Notes: generated by a model not told the origin, from the sequence alone. Shown: positions 52,314-61,327, numbered from the stretch's first letter. The stretch is 64,000 nucleotides of DNA from Holophaga foetida DSM 6591 (GCF_000242615.2 NZ_KI912268.1:1478000-1541999), one strand, 5' to 3'. Made by a program: numbers and translations.

Positions 52314-53614
52314 CGGTTGTGGACGCACCTGCCCAGGGCGTAGGTCGCCTGCACCAGGCGATCGTCGCCCAGCGTGCTGAGCACGAACAGCAGCTCCCGC
52401 ACGCTGCGGCACTGTTTCAGACGGAATGCCAGGAGCGGGGTGGCTTCCAGATCCAGGATGGAGAAATCTGCGTCCTTGCCCGGCTGGAGATTGCCGATGC
52501 GCTCACCCAGCCGTAGCGCCTCAGCACCCCCCAGGGTGGCGAGGTGCAAGGCCTGCAGCGGATCCAGCCTGCTGCCACGCAGCTGCTGGATCTTGTAAGC
52601 CTCGTCCATGGTCCTGAACATCGAGAAGCTGGTACCGGCACCCACATCGGTGCCCAGCCCCACCCGCACGTCGTGGGCCCGCAGGCGGTCCAGATCGATC
52701 AGGCCCGACCCCAGGAACAGGTTCGAGGTGGCGCAATGCGCCACGGACGAGCCGGACTGGGCCAAGCGCTGATACTCGTCTTCGCAGAGGTGGATGCCGT
52801 GGGCGAACACACTGCGCTCCCCCAGCAGGCCGAACTGATCGTACACATCCAGGTAGTGCCTGGCGGCGGGGAAGAGCTCCCGCACCCACTCGACCTCGCC
52901 CAGGTTTTCCGCCAAGTGTGTCTGCAGGTATACGCCGGGGTACTCGCGCAGCAGGCGGGCCGCCAGGCTCATCTGCTCGGGCGTCGAGGTGGGCGCGAAG
53001 CGTGGCGTCACGGCATAGCGCAGGCGATCAACCCCATGCCAGCGCTCGAGCAGAAGCCGTGACTGCTCGTAGCCGCTCTCCGCGGTGTCGAGCAGGTCCG
53101 TCGGCGCGTTCCGGTCCATCAGCACCTTGCCCGCGATCATGCACAGGCCGAGCGCCTTCGCCGCTTCGAAGAAGGCGTCCACGGATTGCGGATGCACGGT
53201 GCAGAAGACCAGGGCGGTGGTCGTGCCGTTGCGCAACAGCTCCTTCAGGAAGAGCTCGGCGATGCGGCGGGCGTGATCAGCATCGCGGAATCTGGTTTCG
53301 GTGGGAAAGGTGTAGGTCTCGAGCCAGTTCAGCAGCTGCTCGCCGTAGGACGCGATCATCTCGGTCTGCGGATAGTGCAGGTGGGTGTCGACAAAGCCGG
53401 GGAGGATCAGGTGGTTGGGGAATTCGTGCACGGCGACCCCGGCCCCCAGCGGCAGCAGGCTTTCCGCAGGCCCCACGGCGCGTACCACCCCATTCTCCAC
53501 CCACAGCACGCCGTCATCGAAGTACTGCGCCGCCGAATCCCCCGCCACGGCCGGATCGGCCACCAGATGCAAGACTCGGGCGCGATAGGCGCAGCTGCCT
53601 GTAATTCTGCCCAT
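52310..53614 (-). CDS. guaD: Guanine deaminase
   Basis: Amidohydrolase turning guanine into xanthine. 434 residues. LILPGFVDTHLHYPQTEMIA gives the first zinc histidines and the PQxx substrate loop of GuaD. QTHLAENLGEVEWV, FAHGIHLCEDEY and GLGTDVGAGTSFSMFRTMDE complete the set. ATG at 53614 behind AGGAG. Codon choice seems less GC3-extreme than its neighbours (more GCG and CTG than CTC), which may mean import from another phylum. Confidence 0.92.
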   Translation of the reverse strand: MGRITGSCAYRARVLHLVADPAVAGDSAAQYFDDGVLWVENGVVRAVGPAESLLPLGAGVAVHEFPNHLILPGFVDTHLHYPQTEMIASYGEQLLNWLETYTFPTETRFRDADHARRIAELFLKELLRNGTTTALVFCTVHPQSVDAFFEAAKALGLCMIAGKVLMDRNAPTDLLDTAESGYEQSRLLLERWHGVDRLRYAVTPRFAPTSTPEQMSLAARLLREYPGVYLQTHLAENLGEVEWVRELFPAARHYLDVYDQFGLLGERSVFAHGIHLCEDEYQRLAQSGSSVAHCATSNLFLGSGLIDLDRLRAHDVRVGLGTDVGAGTSFSMFRTMDEAYKIQQLRGSRLDPLQALHLATLGGAEALRLGERIGNLQPGKDADFSILDLEATPLLAFRLKQCRSVRELLFVLSTLGDDRLVQATYALGRCVHNR

Positions 53615-53670
53615 ATGCAACGTACTCCTGTGTCCAAGGGAAAGGGCACCGAGTGAGCCTTCCGGCTGTC

Positions 53671-53714
53671 CTCAGCGCCCTTTCTTTTCTTTCTCTGCGC
53701 CCTCTGCGTTGAAT
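53671..53714. repeat. Single arm of the GCAGAGGGCGCAGAG-type repeat
   Basis: The plus strand has CAGCGCCCTTTCTTTTCTTT followed by CTCTGCGCCCTCTGCGTTG. This is the same as the right-hand arms at 56036-56087 and 60082-60145. A matching left arm is not evident here. Confidence 0.6.
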
Positions 53715-53740
53715 CTTTGCCCGAAGCGCGCCCGGTCGAA

Positions 53741-54361
53741 CTACTTGATCGCCAGCAGTTCGATGTCGAACACCAGGGTGGAGTGGGGCTCGATATCCTG
53801 TCCGGCGCCGCGGGGGCCGTAGGCGAGATCCGAGGGGATGAAGAGCTGCCACTTGGAGCCCACGGTCATGAGCTGGAGGGCTTCGGTCCAGCCGGGGATG
53901 ACGCCGTTGACGGGGAAGGTGGCGGGCTCGCCGCGGCGGTAGGAACTGTCGAACTCCTTGCCGTTGATGAGGGTGCCCCGATAGTGGGTGGTCACGGTGT
54001 CGCCGAGGGTGGGCGTGGCGCCATCCCCGGTCTGGATGACCTTGTATTGCAGGCCGCTGGCGGTGACCTGGATGCCCTCGGCGGCCTTGTTGGCCTCCAG
54101 GAAGGCCTTCCCGGCGGCGATGTTCTCGGCGCTGGCGGCGGTAGCCTTCTCCGCATGCTTGGCCTGCAGGGTCTGCTGGAGGGCCCGGAGGGCCTGATGC
54201 TTCTCATCCTCGCTCAGCAGGGGGGTTCCACCGTTGTAGGCGTCCTGGAAACCCTGGAGGAAGGCGGCCAGCGCGAGGTCCAAGTCCTGCTGCTGCAGGT
54301 TCTCGCAGACATCCATGCCGATGGCGTAGCTGTACTTTTCCTGATCTGTCTTAAGCGACAT
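53741..54361 (-). CDS. FKBP-type peptidyl-prolyl isomerase (FklB/Mip-like)
   Basis: A 206-residue protein with the FklB layout: an N-terminal helical dimerisation part (YSYAIGMDVCENLQQQDLDL) and a C-terminal FKBP domain (GDTVTTHYRGTLINGKEFDS, VIPGWTEALQLMTVGSKWQL, IPSDLAYGPRGAGQDIEPHS). No signal peptide, so it should stay in the cytosol. Divergent from sufB. Confidence 0.92.
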   Translation of the reverse strand: MSLKTDQEKYSYAIGMDVCENLQQQDLDLALAAFLQGFQDAYNGGTPLLSEDEKHQALRALQQTLQAKHAEKATAASAENIAAGKAFLEANKAAEGIQVTASGLQYKVIQTGDGATPTLGDTVTTHYRGTLINGKEFDSSYRRGEPATFPVNGVIPGWTEALQLMTVGSKWQLFIPSDLAYGPRGAGQDIEPHSTLVFDIELLAIK

Positions 54362-54449
54362 GGTTTCATTCCTTAGAAGGGGCGCAAGATCCTATGGTTA
54401 AGCGCCTATGTTCACATGGAGATCGGATGATGCCCTCACCACCGGATCT

Positions 54450-54474
54450 ATAGTTGACATTCTAGGTCAAGATT
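54450..54474 (+). promoter_or_regulatory. IscR/Rrf2-like operator over the -35 box of the suf promoter
   Basis: ATAGTTGAC, seven bases, then GTCAAGATT. This agrees well with the type 1 IscR motif (ATASYYGAC-N7-GTCRRSTAT). It contains a perfect TTGACA (54454-54459). CATCAT (54476-54481), 16 bases downstream, is the likely -10. Binding would block RNA polymerase, so the suf genes should be repressed when iron-sulfur clusters are plentiful. No regulator gene is in this window. Confidence 0.6.
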
Positions 54475-54502
54475 TCATCATAGAGGACATTGGGAGCCTT
54501 CC

Positions 54503-55942
54503 ATGAGCTCGTCGCTACAGAATCTCACAGGCCAGGAATACAAGTACGGGTTCGTAACGGACATCGAGTCGGAATCCGCCCCCCCGGGGCTGAGCGAAGA
54601 CACGATCCGCATGATCTCCGCCAAGAAGGAGGAGCCGGAATGGCTCCTGGAGTTCCGCCTGAAGGCCTACCGCCACTGGCTGACCATGACGGTGCCCCAG
54701 TGGGCGCATGTGTGCTACGAAGTCCCGGACTTCCAGAAGATCGTCTACTACTCCGCCCCCAAGCCCAAGACCCCCAAGTATCAGAGCATGGACGAGGTGG
54801 ACCCTGAGTTGCTGCGGACCTTCGAGAAGCTGGGCGTGCCCATCGAGGAGCAGAAGACCCTGGCGGGCGTGGCTGTGGATGTGGTCTTCGATTCCGTGAG
54901 CGTCACCACCACCTACAAGGAGCGCCTGGGCGAGCAGGGGATCATCTTCTGTTCCCTCTCCGAGGCCGTGCGGGAGCACCCCGAGCTGATCCAGAAGTAT
55001 CTGGGCAGCGTGGTGCCCACCACTGACAACTTCTATGCCGCCCTCAACAGCGCGGTCTTCACCGACGGCTCCTTCGTCTTCATCCCCAAGGGCGTCACCT
55101 GCCCCATGGACCTTTCGACCTACTTCCGCATCAACAACAAGGATTCGGGGCAGTTCGAACGCACCCTGATCATTGCGGAGGAGGGGGCCTCCGTCTCCTA
55201 CCTGGAAGGCTGTACCGCCCCCCAGTTCGATACCAACCAGCTCCACGCCGCCGTGGTGGAACTGGTGGCCCTCGACGACGCCAGCATCAAGTACAGCACC
55301 GTCCAGAACTGGTACGCCGGCGACAAGAACGGCGTGGGCGGGATCTTCAACTTCGTCACCAAGCGAGGCCTATGCAAGGGCCGCAACGCCAAGATCAGCT
55401 GGACTCAGGTGGAAACCGGCAGCGCCATCACCTGGAAATACCCCAGCTGCATTCTCTCCGGCGAGAACTCCGTGGGCGAGTTCTACAGCGTGGCCCTCAC
55501 CAACAACAAGCAGCAGGCCGACACCGGCACCAAGATGATACACCTCGGGAAGAACACCCGGTCCACCATCATCTCCAAGGGCATCAGCGCCGGGGACAGC
55601 GTCAACAGCTACCGGGGCCTGGTGAAGGTCCTGCCGGGAGCCGAGGGAGCCCGCAACTTCAGCCAGTGCGACTCCATGCTCATCGGCCACACCTGCGCCG
55701 CCAACACCTTCCCCTACATCGAGGTGCAGAACAAGAGCGCCCGGGTCGAGCACGAAGCCACCACCAGCAAGATCGGGGAAGAGCAGCTCTTCTACTTCCA
55801 GCAGCGCGGCATCCCCGCCGAGGACGCCATCTCCATGATCATCAACGGCTTCTGCAAGGACGTCTTCCGGGAGCTCCCCATGGAGTTCGCCGTGGAGGCC
55901 ACCAAGCTGCTCTCGCTGAAGCTGGAAGGTTCGGTGGGGTAG
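54503..55942 (+). CDS. sufB: Fe-S cluster scaffold protein SufB
   Basis: Core of the SufBCD assembly complex. 479 residues. [20 protein letters not shown] at the N-terminus, then [20 protein letters not shown], and the C-terminal [20 protein letters not shown] with [17 protein letters not shown] are SufB hallmarks. The conserved Cys of the scaffold channel appears in [12 protein letters not shown]. Start behind GGGAG. First gene of the operon. Confidence 0.96.
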   Translation: MSSSLQNLTGQEYKYGFVTDIESESAPPGLSEDTIRMISAKKEEPEWLLEFRLKAYRHWLTMTVPQWAHVCYEVPDFQKIVYYSAPKPKTPKYQSMDEVDPELLRTFEKLGVPIEEQKTLAGVAVDVVFDSVSVTTTYKERLGEQGIIFCSLSEAVREHPELIQKYLGSVVPTTDNFYAALNSAVFTDGSFVFIPKGVTCPMDLSTYFRINNKDSGQFERTLIIAEEGASVSYLEGCTAPQFDTNQLHAAVVELVALDDASIKYSTVQNWYAGDKNGVGGIFNFVTKRGLCKGRNAKISWTQVETGSAITWKYPSCILSGENSVGEFYSVALTNNKQQADTGTKMIHLGKNTRSTIISKGISAGDSVNSYRGLVKVLPGAEGARNFSQCDSMLIGHTCAANTFPYIEVQNKSARVEHEATTSKIGEEQLFYFQQRGIPAEDAISMIINGFCKDVFRELPMEFAVEATKLLSLKLEGSVG

Positions 55943-55950
55943 AAAAGATG

Positions 55951-56087
55951 GAACGCAGAGGGCGCAGAGAAAAGCAAGCCCAGTTGGGTTTTGCAGCGAT
56001 CCTCCCTCGACTTGGTCAGCCCTTCCCCGTTTTCCCTTGCTTTTCCCTCCGCGCCCTTTCTTTTCCTTCTCCGCGCCCTCCGCGTTC
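55951..56087. repeat. Palindromic GCAGAGGGCGCAGAG-type repeat in the sufB-sufC gap
   Basis: Left arm GAACGCAGAGGGCGCAGAGA plus AAAGCAAG (55951-55978). The right arm (56036-56087) is a longer mirror that ends CCGCGCCCTCCGCGTTC and contains the motif twice. The two can fold over the whole gap. Confidence 0.8.
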
Positions 56088-56117
56088 CCGCATTTCCGCC
56101 CCGGTAGGAGTCCTCAC

Positions 56118-56876
56118 ATGCTCACCATTCGCAATCTGACCGCCCGCATCGGGGAAACCGAAGTCCTTCACGGCATTGATCTGGAGATCAAGGCCGGTGA
56201 GGTCCACGCCATCATGGGGCCCAACGGCAGCGGCAAGTCCACCCTGGGCAAGGTCCTGGCGGGACACCCCTCCTACGTTGTCACCGGCGGCGAGGTGCTC
56301 TTCGAGGGCAGGAACCTCTTCGAACTCTCCGCCGATGAGCGGGCCAGGGCCGGGGTCTTCCTGGGCTTCCAGCACCCCATCGAAGTGCCGGGTGTCTCCA
56401 ACGCCAGTTTCCTGCGCCTGGCCTATAACAAGAAGGCCGAGGCCAACGGCCAGGACGAGCTGGATCCCCTGGAGTTCGATGACTACATCCAGGAGAAGAT
56501 CAAGCTGGTGAAGATGGACTCCTCCTTCCTGGACCGCAGCCTCAACGAGGGCTTCTCCGGGGGCGAAAAGAAGCGGAACGAGATCCTCCAGATGAGCGTC
56601 CTGGAACCCAAGCTGGCCATCCTGGACGAGCTGGACTCCGGTCTCGATATCGACGCCCTGCGCATCCTGGGCGAGGCCGTCAACCGCCTCACCACCCCCA
56701 CCCGGGCCCTGCTGGTCATCACCCACTTCCCCAGGCTTCTGGAGACCGTGGTTCCTGATGCGATCCACGTCCTATACAAGGGCCGCATCGTGAAGCAGGG
56801 CGGCAAGGAACTGGCCCTGGAGCTGGAGGAACGCGGTTACGACTGGATCACGGCGGAAGCCGCCGGGAGGGCCTGA
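56118..56876 (+). CDS. sufC: Fe-S assembly ATPase SufC
   Basis: ABC-type ATPase of the SufBCD complex. 252 residues: Walker A GPNGSGKST, signature NEGFSGGEKKRNEILQM (the SufC-specific GGEKKR), Walker B LAILDELDSGLD. The start at 56118 follows AGGAG; the longer frame before it encodes the repeat. It overlaps sufD by one base. Confidence 0.96.
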   Translation: MLTIRNLTARIGETEVLHGIDLEIKAGEVHAIMGPNGSGKSTLGKVLAGHPSYVVTGGEVLFEGRNLFELSADERARAGVFLGFQHPIEVPGVSNASFLRLAYNKKAEANGQDELDPLEFDDYIQEKIKLVKMDSSFLDRSLNEGFSGGEKKRNEILQMSVLEPKLAILDELDSGLDIDALRILGEAVNRLTTPTRALLVITHFPRLLETVVPDAIHVLYKGRIVKQGGKELALELEERGYDWITAEAAGRA

Positions 56877-58144
56877 TGAGCGCCGCCATCGATTTCCTGC
56901 CAGAGGTGGCTGCGGCCTCCCGGCCCAAGGAGTGGGAGACCCTCCGGGCCAAAGCCGAGACCCACCTGGATGGCAAGAGCTACCCTGCCCCCAAGGCCGA
57001 GGACTGGAAATACACCGATCTGGCCCCACTGAAGACCCTGGCGCCCAAGCCCGGCATCCATGCCTGCGTGGACATCCGGGGGCACATCCTGCCGGAAAGC
57101 CGTGGTGCCCGCTTGGTCTTTGTCAATGGCCACTACGATCCCCACTACAGCAACGCCTCGGGCCTGCCCCCGGGCGTGCGGATGCTCCAGCTCGCCAGCG
57201 CCTCCGAGGCAGCTTCGGCCCTGGGCACCCTGGCCACCCCCGAAACCTGCGATGTCTTCGCCAACCTCAACACCGCCAAGTTCGCGGACGGTGCCTTCAT
57301 CTACGTCCCCAAGGGACTCCAGGTGGAGCCGGTGCTCCACGTCTGTTTCATGGGTGCCCCCGATGGCGACCAAGCCACCTGCGCCCACCCCAGGCTCCTG
57401 GTGGTGCTGGAGAAGGGAGCCGAGCTCCATCTGGTGGAGGAATACAGCGGCCAGGGCAGCTACTTCACCAACGCTCTCACGGAAGTGATCGTCAAGGATG
57501 GCGCAGAGCTTCGCCATGAGCGTATCCAGCTGGAATCCCCTGAAGCCATCCACCTCTGCCACCTGCGGGCCCAGGTGGGCCGCTCCGCCCGCTACTTCAG
57601 CCGAACCATCAGCTTCGGAGCCCGCCTCTCCCGCCAGAGCCCCCACGTGGTCCTGGCCGATGAGGGCGCCAAGGTGCATCTGGACGGTCTGGCCCTCCTG
57701 GATGGCCAGCAGGTGGCAGACACCCACTCGATCATCGACCACACCCAAGCCAACTGTTCCAGCCGCCAGCTTCACAAGGCCATCGGCGACGGCCAGAGCC
57801 GCATCGTCTTCAACGGCAAGATCTTCGTACGCCCCGGCGCCCAGCAGACCGATGCCCAGCAGCAGAGCCGCAACCTGCTCCTGTCCGAAAAGGCCCAGGT
57901 GGACACCAAGCCCGAACTCCAGATCCTGGCGGACGATGTGAAGTGCGCCCACGGCGCCGCCATCGGCCAGCTGGACCCCGAGGAGCTCTTCTACCTCCAG
58001 AGCCGGGGCCTGGACCTGAACGCCGCCAAGAACCTCCTGACCTATGGCTTTGCCGCCGACCTCCTGAGCCGCATCCCCGTCCCCAGCCTCCGCAAACACC
58101 TGCGGCAACTGGTGATGGAGAGGACGAATGCACTGACGATGTAA
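56876..58144 (+). CDS. sufD: Fe-S assembly protein SufD
   Basis: Partner of SufB in the SufBCD complex, 422 residues. GKSYPAPKAEDWKYTDLAPL is the SufD N-terminal block. The C-terminus has VKCAHGAAIGQLDPEELFYL, SRGLDLNAAKNLLTYGFAAD, both standard (the His of GAAxG-type region). Directly coupled to sufC. Normally sufS follows at once, but here a foreign-looking gene lies between. Confidence 0.95.
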   Translation: MSAAIDFLPEVAAASRPKEWETLRAKAETHLDGKSYPAPKAEDWKYTDLAPLKTLAPKPGIHACVDIRGHILPESRGARLVFVNGHYDPHYSNASGLPPGVRMLQLASASEAASALGTLATPETCDVFANLNTAKFADGAFIYVPKGLQVEPVLHVCFMGAPDGDQATCAHPRLLVVLEKGAELHLVEEYSGQGSYFTNALTEVIVKDGAELRHERIQLESPEAIHLCHLRAQVGRSARYFSRTISFGARLSRQSPHVVLADEGAKVHLDGLALLDGQQVADTHSIIDHTQANCSSRQLHKAIGDGQSRIVFNGKIFVRPGAQQTDAQQQSRNLLLSEKAQVDTKPELQILADDVKCAHGAAIGQLDPEELFYLQSRGLDLNAAKNLLTYGFAADLLSRIPVPSLRKHLRQLVMERTNALTM

Positions 58145-58150
58145 AAACAA

Positions 58151-58210
58151 AAGATAAAAGGAGTCAACACAGAGGGCACGGAGGTTAAAAAGAGAGGGCA
58201 CAGAGAAAAG
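58151..58210. repeat. Left inverted repeat around the GxxExxY gene
   Basis: Contains GGAGTCAACACAGAGGGCAC and AGAGAGGGCACAGAGAAAAG. The reverse complement reappears at 58658-58718 after the gene, including AAGATnAAAGGAGTCAACAC at the outer end. Confidence 0.85.
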
Positions 58211-58242
58211 GTAAGAAACGAAAGACGGAGAAAGGGAAGCAG

Positions 58243-58650
58243 ATGGTGGCGACTACAGATGGCAAGCGGACTCGGGAGCGGATCAACGCTCTGACGGAGT
58301 CTGTCATCGGAGCTGGCATCGAAGTTCACCGGGAACTGGGACCGGGGCTGCTGGAATCTGTCTACGAGAAGGCCCTCTGCCGCGAGCTGACCCTAAGGGG
58401 CATTCCCTTTGAACAGCAGGTCCAGGTGCCCTTGAGCTACAAAGGCGAGCCTCTGGACACCCACCTCCGCCTGGATCTGGTGGTTGACCAGGTCCTGATC
58501 CTTGAACTCAAGGCCGTGGACCGACTTCTCCCCATCCATGAGGCCCAGCTTCTGACCTACCTCAAGCTGTCCCACCTTCCTGTAGGCCTCCTCCTCAACT
58601 TCTACGAAACCAAACTCAAGGACGGCCTCAAACGCCTCATCCGCGATTGA
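58243..58650 (+). CDS. GxxExxY family protein, PD-(D/E)XK-like
   Basis: A 135-residue protein. GIEVHRELGPGLLESVYEKA holds the GxxExxY motif (GLLESVY). THLRLDLVVDQVLILELKAV reads as a PD-(D/E)XK-like site: Asp in a first strand, then ELK in the next. Then comes ALLTYLKL-type EAQLLTYLKLSHLPVGLLLN. This family often comes in many copies per genome and is unassigned. It lies between sufD and sufS with about 60 bp inverted repeats at both sides, so it looks like an inserted cassette, not an iron-sulfur gene. Confidence 0.85.
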   Translation: MVATTDGKRTRERINALTESVIGAGIEVHRELGPGLLESVYEKALCRELTLRGIPFEQQVQVPLSYKGEPLDTHLRLDLVVDQVLILELKAVDRLLPIHEAQLLTYLKLSHLPVGLLLNFYETKLKDGLKRLIRD

Positions 58651-58657
58651 CCCCCAT

Positions 58658-58718
58658 CTTTTCCTCTGTGCCCTCTCTTTTTTCTCTCTGTGCCCTCTGT
58701 GTTGACTCCTTTGATCTT
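58658..58718. repeat. Right inverted repeat around the GxxExxY gene
   Basis: Contains CTCTGTGCCCTCTCTTTTTT and CTCTGTGCCCTCTGTGTTG, then ACTCCTTTGATCTT. It is the mirror of the left repeat at 58151-58210 with a few differences. Confidence 0.85.
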
Positions 58719-58736
58719 TTCCCAGCGAAGCCGCCC

Positions 58737-59963
58737 ATGACCAAATACCTCGATGTCGCCACGATCCGCCAGGACTTCCCGCTCCTGACCGCTCCCTTCC
58801 ACGGCAAGCGCCTGGTCTACCTCGACAGCGCCGTCAGCGGCCAGGTCCCCCTGCCCGCCATCGAGCGGATGCACCACTACGAGGCCTACGAGCACACCAA
58901 TGTGCACCGCGGTGTCTCGACCCTGAGCCAGGAGGCCACGGACTCCTATGAGGGCGCCCGGGAGAAGGTACGTGCCCTGCTGAACGCCCCCAGCTCCAAG
59001 CAGGTCATCTGGACCCGGGGCACCACCGAGTCCATCAATCTGGTGGCCCAGGCCTGGGGCCGCCAGAACGTGAAGGAGGGCGACGAGATCCTCCTCTCCG
59101 CCATGGAGCACCACGCCAACATCGTGCCCTGGCAGCTCCTGGCCCAGGAGAAGGGCGCCAAGATCAAGGTCATCCCCATGAACGACCGGGGCGAGCTGAT
59201 CCTGGAAGACCTGGACGGCCTGCTCACGGAGCGTACGAAGATCGTGGGCGTCACCCAGGTCTCCAACGTCCTGGGCACCATCAACCCCGTGAAGGAGATC
59301 ATCGCCAAGGCCCACGCCAAGGGCATCCCCGTCCTCGTGGACGGCGCCCAGGGCGTGCCCCACATGCCGGTGGACGTGCAGGATCTGGACTGCGACTTCT
59401 ACGTCTTCAGCGGCCACAAGCTCTCGGGCCCCACGGGCATCGGCGTCCTCTACGGGCGCAAGGAGCTCCTGGAGGCCATGCCCCCCTGGCACGGCGGCGG
59501 AAGCATGATCCTCTCGGTGACCTGGGAGAAGACCGTCTTCATGGGCATCCCCGCCAAACTGGAAGCCGGCACCCCAGCCATCACCCAGGCCATCGGCCTC
59601 GGGGCCGCCATCGACTACCTCAAGGGCCTCAGCTTCGACCGCATCGCCGCCCATGAGCACGCCCTCCTGCAGTACGCCACGGATCGCCTCAAGGCCATCG
59701 AGGGCCTGCGGATCATCGGCGAAGCCGCCAACAAGGCCAGCGTGATCTCCTTTGTCCTGGAGGGCATCCACCCCCACGACATCGGCAGCATCCTGGACCA
59801 CGAAGGCATCGTGGTGCGGGCGGGCCACCACTGCGCCCAGCCCGTCATGCAGCACTTCCAGGTCCCCGCCACCACCCGGGCCTCCCTGGCCTACTACAAC
59901 GACGAAGCCGATGTCGATGCCCTGGTGGTCGGCATCCAAAAGGTGAAGGACATCTTCGGGTAG
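58737..59963 (+). CDS. sufS: Cysteine desulfurase SufS
   Basis: PLP enzyme that takes sulfur from cysteine. 408 residues. The PLP Lys228 lies in FSGHKLSGPTGIGVLYG and the sulfur-carrying Cys366 in VRAGHHCAQPVM, the type II (SufS) pattern. The ATG at 58737 is the first plausible start after the repeat. Passes sulfur to SufU encoded downstream. Confidence 0.96.
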   Translation: MTKYLDVATIRQDFPLLTAPFHGKRLVYLDSAVSGQVPLPAIERMHHYEAYEHTNVHRGVSTLSQEATDSYEGAREKVRALLNAPSSKQVIWTRGTTESINLVAQAWGRQNVKEGDEILLSAMEHHANIVPWQLLAQEKGAKIKVIPMNDRGELILEDLDGLLTERTKIVGVTQVSNVLGTINPVKEIIAKAHAKGIPVLVDGAQGVPHMPVDVQDLDCDFYVFSGHKLSGPTGIGVLYGRKELLEAMPPWHGGGSMILSVTWEKTVFMGIPAKLEAGTPAITQAIGLGAAIDYLKGLSFDRIAAHEHALLQYATDRLKAIEGLRIIGEAANKASVISFVLEGIHPHDIGSILDHEGIVVRAGHHCAQPVMQHFQVPATTRASLAYYNDEADVDALVVGIQKVKDIFG

Positions 59964-59985
59964 CGCAGCCAACAGATCAAAAGAG

Positions 59986-60145
59986 TCAACGCAGAGGGCG
60001 CAGAGGAAAAAATGAGAGGGCGCAGAGGAAAAGACGAGAAAAGCAGATCGGGTTCTCCCGACCTGCCCGGCTTCTCCTCCTGTTTTTCTCGCTTTTCATC
60101 TTTCCTCTGCGCCCTTTCTTTTCTGTCTCTGCGCCCTCTGCGTTC
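59986..60145. repeat. Palindromic GCAGAGGGCGCAGAG-type repeat in the sufS-sufU gap
   Basis: Left arm 59986-60046 (CAACGCAGAGGGCGCAGAGG, motif twice) and right arm 60082-60145 (CTCTGCGCCCTCTGCGTTCC, motif twice) mirror each other and nearly fill the gap. It is the GC version of the repeats flanking the GxxExxY gene. Confidence 0.85.
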
Positions 60146-60174
60146 CAGCATTTTGAGTCATTGAGGTAACCACC

Positions 60175-60624
60175 ATGTCCGATCCCCGCGAGCTCTACCA
60201 GCAAGTCATCATCGAGCACAACAAGAAGCCGCGGAACTTCGGCAAGCTGGAGCCCTGCACGCACCACGCCCATGGCCTGAACCCCCTGTGCGGCGATGAC
60301 ATCGAGATCACCCTTGTCATCGAAAACGGCATCGTCCAGGACCTGAAGTTCCAGGGACACGGCTGCGCCATCTCCCAGGCCTCCAGCAGCCTCATGACCA
60401 CCAACGTCAAGGGCAAGCCCGTGGAAGAGGCGGAACAGATGGTGGAGGAGTTCCGGGCCATGATCCGGGGCAGCCTGGACCCCACCAAGGATCCCAACAT
60501 CCTGGGCCGCCTCTCCCTCTTCCAGGGGGTGCGGGACCTGCCCAGCCGCGTGAAGTGCGCGGTCCTCCCCTGGGCGACCCTCCACAGCGCCATCAAGGGC
60601 GAAGACGTCACGAGTACGGAATAA
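60175..60624 (+). CDS. sufU: Fe-S cluster assembly protein SufU
   Basis: Zinc-containing sulfur acceptor for SufS. 149 residues with three conserved Cys: PLCGDDIEI, GHGCAISQASSSLM and RVKCAVLPWATL, plus the Asp of GDD, the four-ligand SufU set. SufU-type (not SufE) SUF systems are known in Firmicutes and several other phyla. Confidence 0.95.
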   Translation: MSDPRELYQQVIIEHNKKPRNFGKLEPCTHHAHGLNPLCGDDIEITLVIENGIVQDLKFQGHGCAISQASSSLMTTNVKGKPVEEAEQMVEEFRAMIRGSLDPTKDPNILGRLSLFQGVRDLPSRVKCAVLPWATLHSAIKGEDVTSTE

Positions 60625-60629
60625 GAGCA

Positions 60630-60763
60630 AATTCCACCACGAAGGCACGAAGACTCGAAGAAAGACAAAAGAAAGAAAAGGAAATCGGCAATCAAAAAGC
60701 ACCCTTTGGAATCCCTGGCTTTTCTTGGTGATCCTTTCTGACTTGGTGTCTTTGTGGTTGAAT
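60630..60763. repeat. Palindromic CCACGAAGGCACGAAG-type repeat in the sufU-nfu gap
   Basis: Left arm ATTCCACCACGAAGGCACGA (60631-60665, then AGACTCGAAG) and right arm GGTGTCTTTGTGGTTGAATTC (60743-60763) are imperfect mirrors: a third variant of the same layout with different bases. Confidence 0.65.
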
Positions 60764-60778
60764 TCTTGAGGTTTTAAA

Positions 60779-61327
60779 ATGCCGAAGATCGCTGAAATCG
60801 AATACACCCCCAATCCCCACGCGGTGAAGTTCATCCTGAAGGAACCCGTGGCCGTGGGCTTTCCCCGGAGCTATCCGAACCGGGAGATCGCGGAGGCGGA
60901 CCCCCTGGCCAAGGCCCTCTTCGAGGTAGGGCACGTGGTTTCGGTATTCATGCAGGACAAGATCCTCACGGTCACCAAGGACGAGGAACTGACCTGGAAC
61001 GACCTCCTGCCCAAGCTGGCCCCCCCTATCCGCTCGGCTCCCTCCGCTGCCCAGGAGGCTCCGACGCCCCGGGAGGGTTCGCCCACGGTGGACGAGAACG
61101 ATCCCTTCATCCAGCAGATCTACAAGGTCCTGGAGGACACCATCATGCCGGCCCTGGCGGCCGACGGCGGCGGCCTGGAGATCGTGGGACGCCACGACAA
61201 GCAGATCATGATCCGCTATCAAGGCGCCTGCATGACCTGCCCCTCGGGCCTCACGGGCACCCTCATGGCCATCGAGGGGATCCTCAAGAAGGAAGTGGAC
61301 CCGGAGATCGTAGTGATCACGGTATAA
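60779..61327 (+). CDS. NifU/Nfu-type Fe-S carrier
   Basis: A 182-residue carrier of iron-sulfur clusters. The N-terminal part (EIEYTPNPHAVKFILKEPVA) is an Nfu_N domain. A Pro/Ala linker leads to the NifU-like domain: LAADGGGLEIVGRHDKQIMI, then GACMTCPSGLTG with the CxxC that holds the cluster. It closes the SUF operon. Confidence 0.93.
   Translation: MPKIAEIEYTPNPHAVKFILKEPVAVGFPRSYPNREIAEADPLAKALFEVGHVVSVFMQDKILTVTKDEELTWNDLLPKLAPPIRSAPSAAQEAPTPREGSPTVDENDPFIQQIYKVLEDTIMPALAADGGGLEIVGRHDKQIMIRYQGACMTCPSGLTGTLMAIEGILKKEVDPEIVVITV

Noticed and set aside
51018..52412. Long minus-strand frame within the zinc ribbon/TPR gene
   Set aside because: Antisense to a clear TPR array and without domain features.
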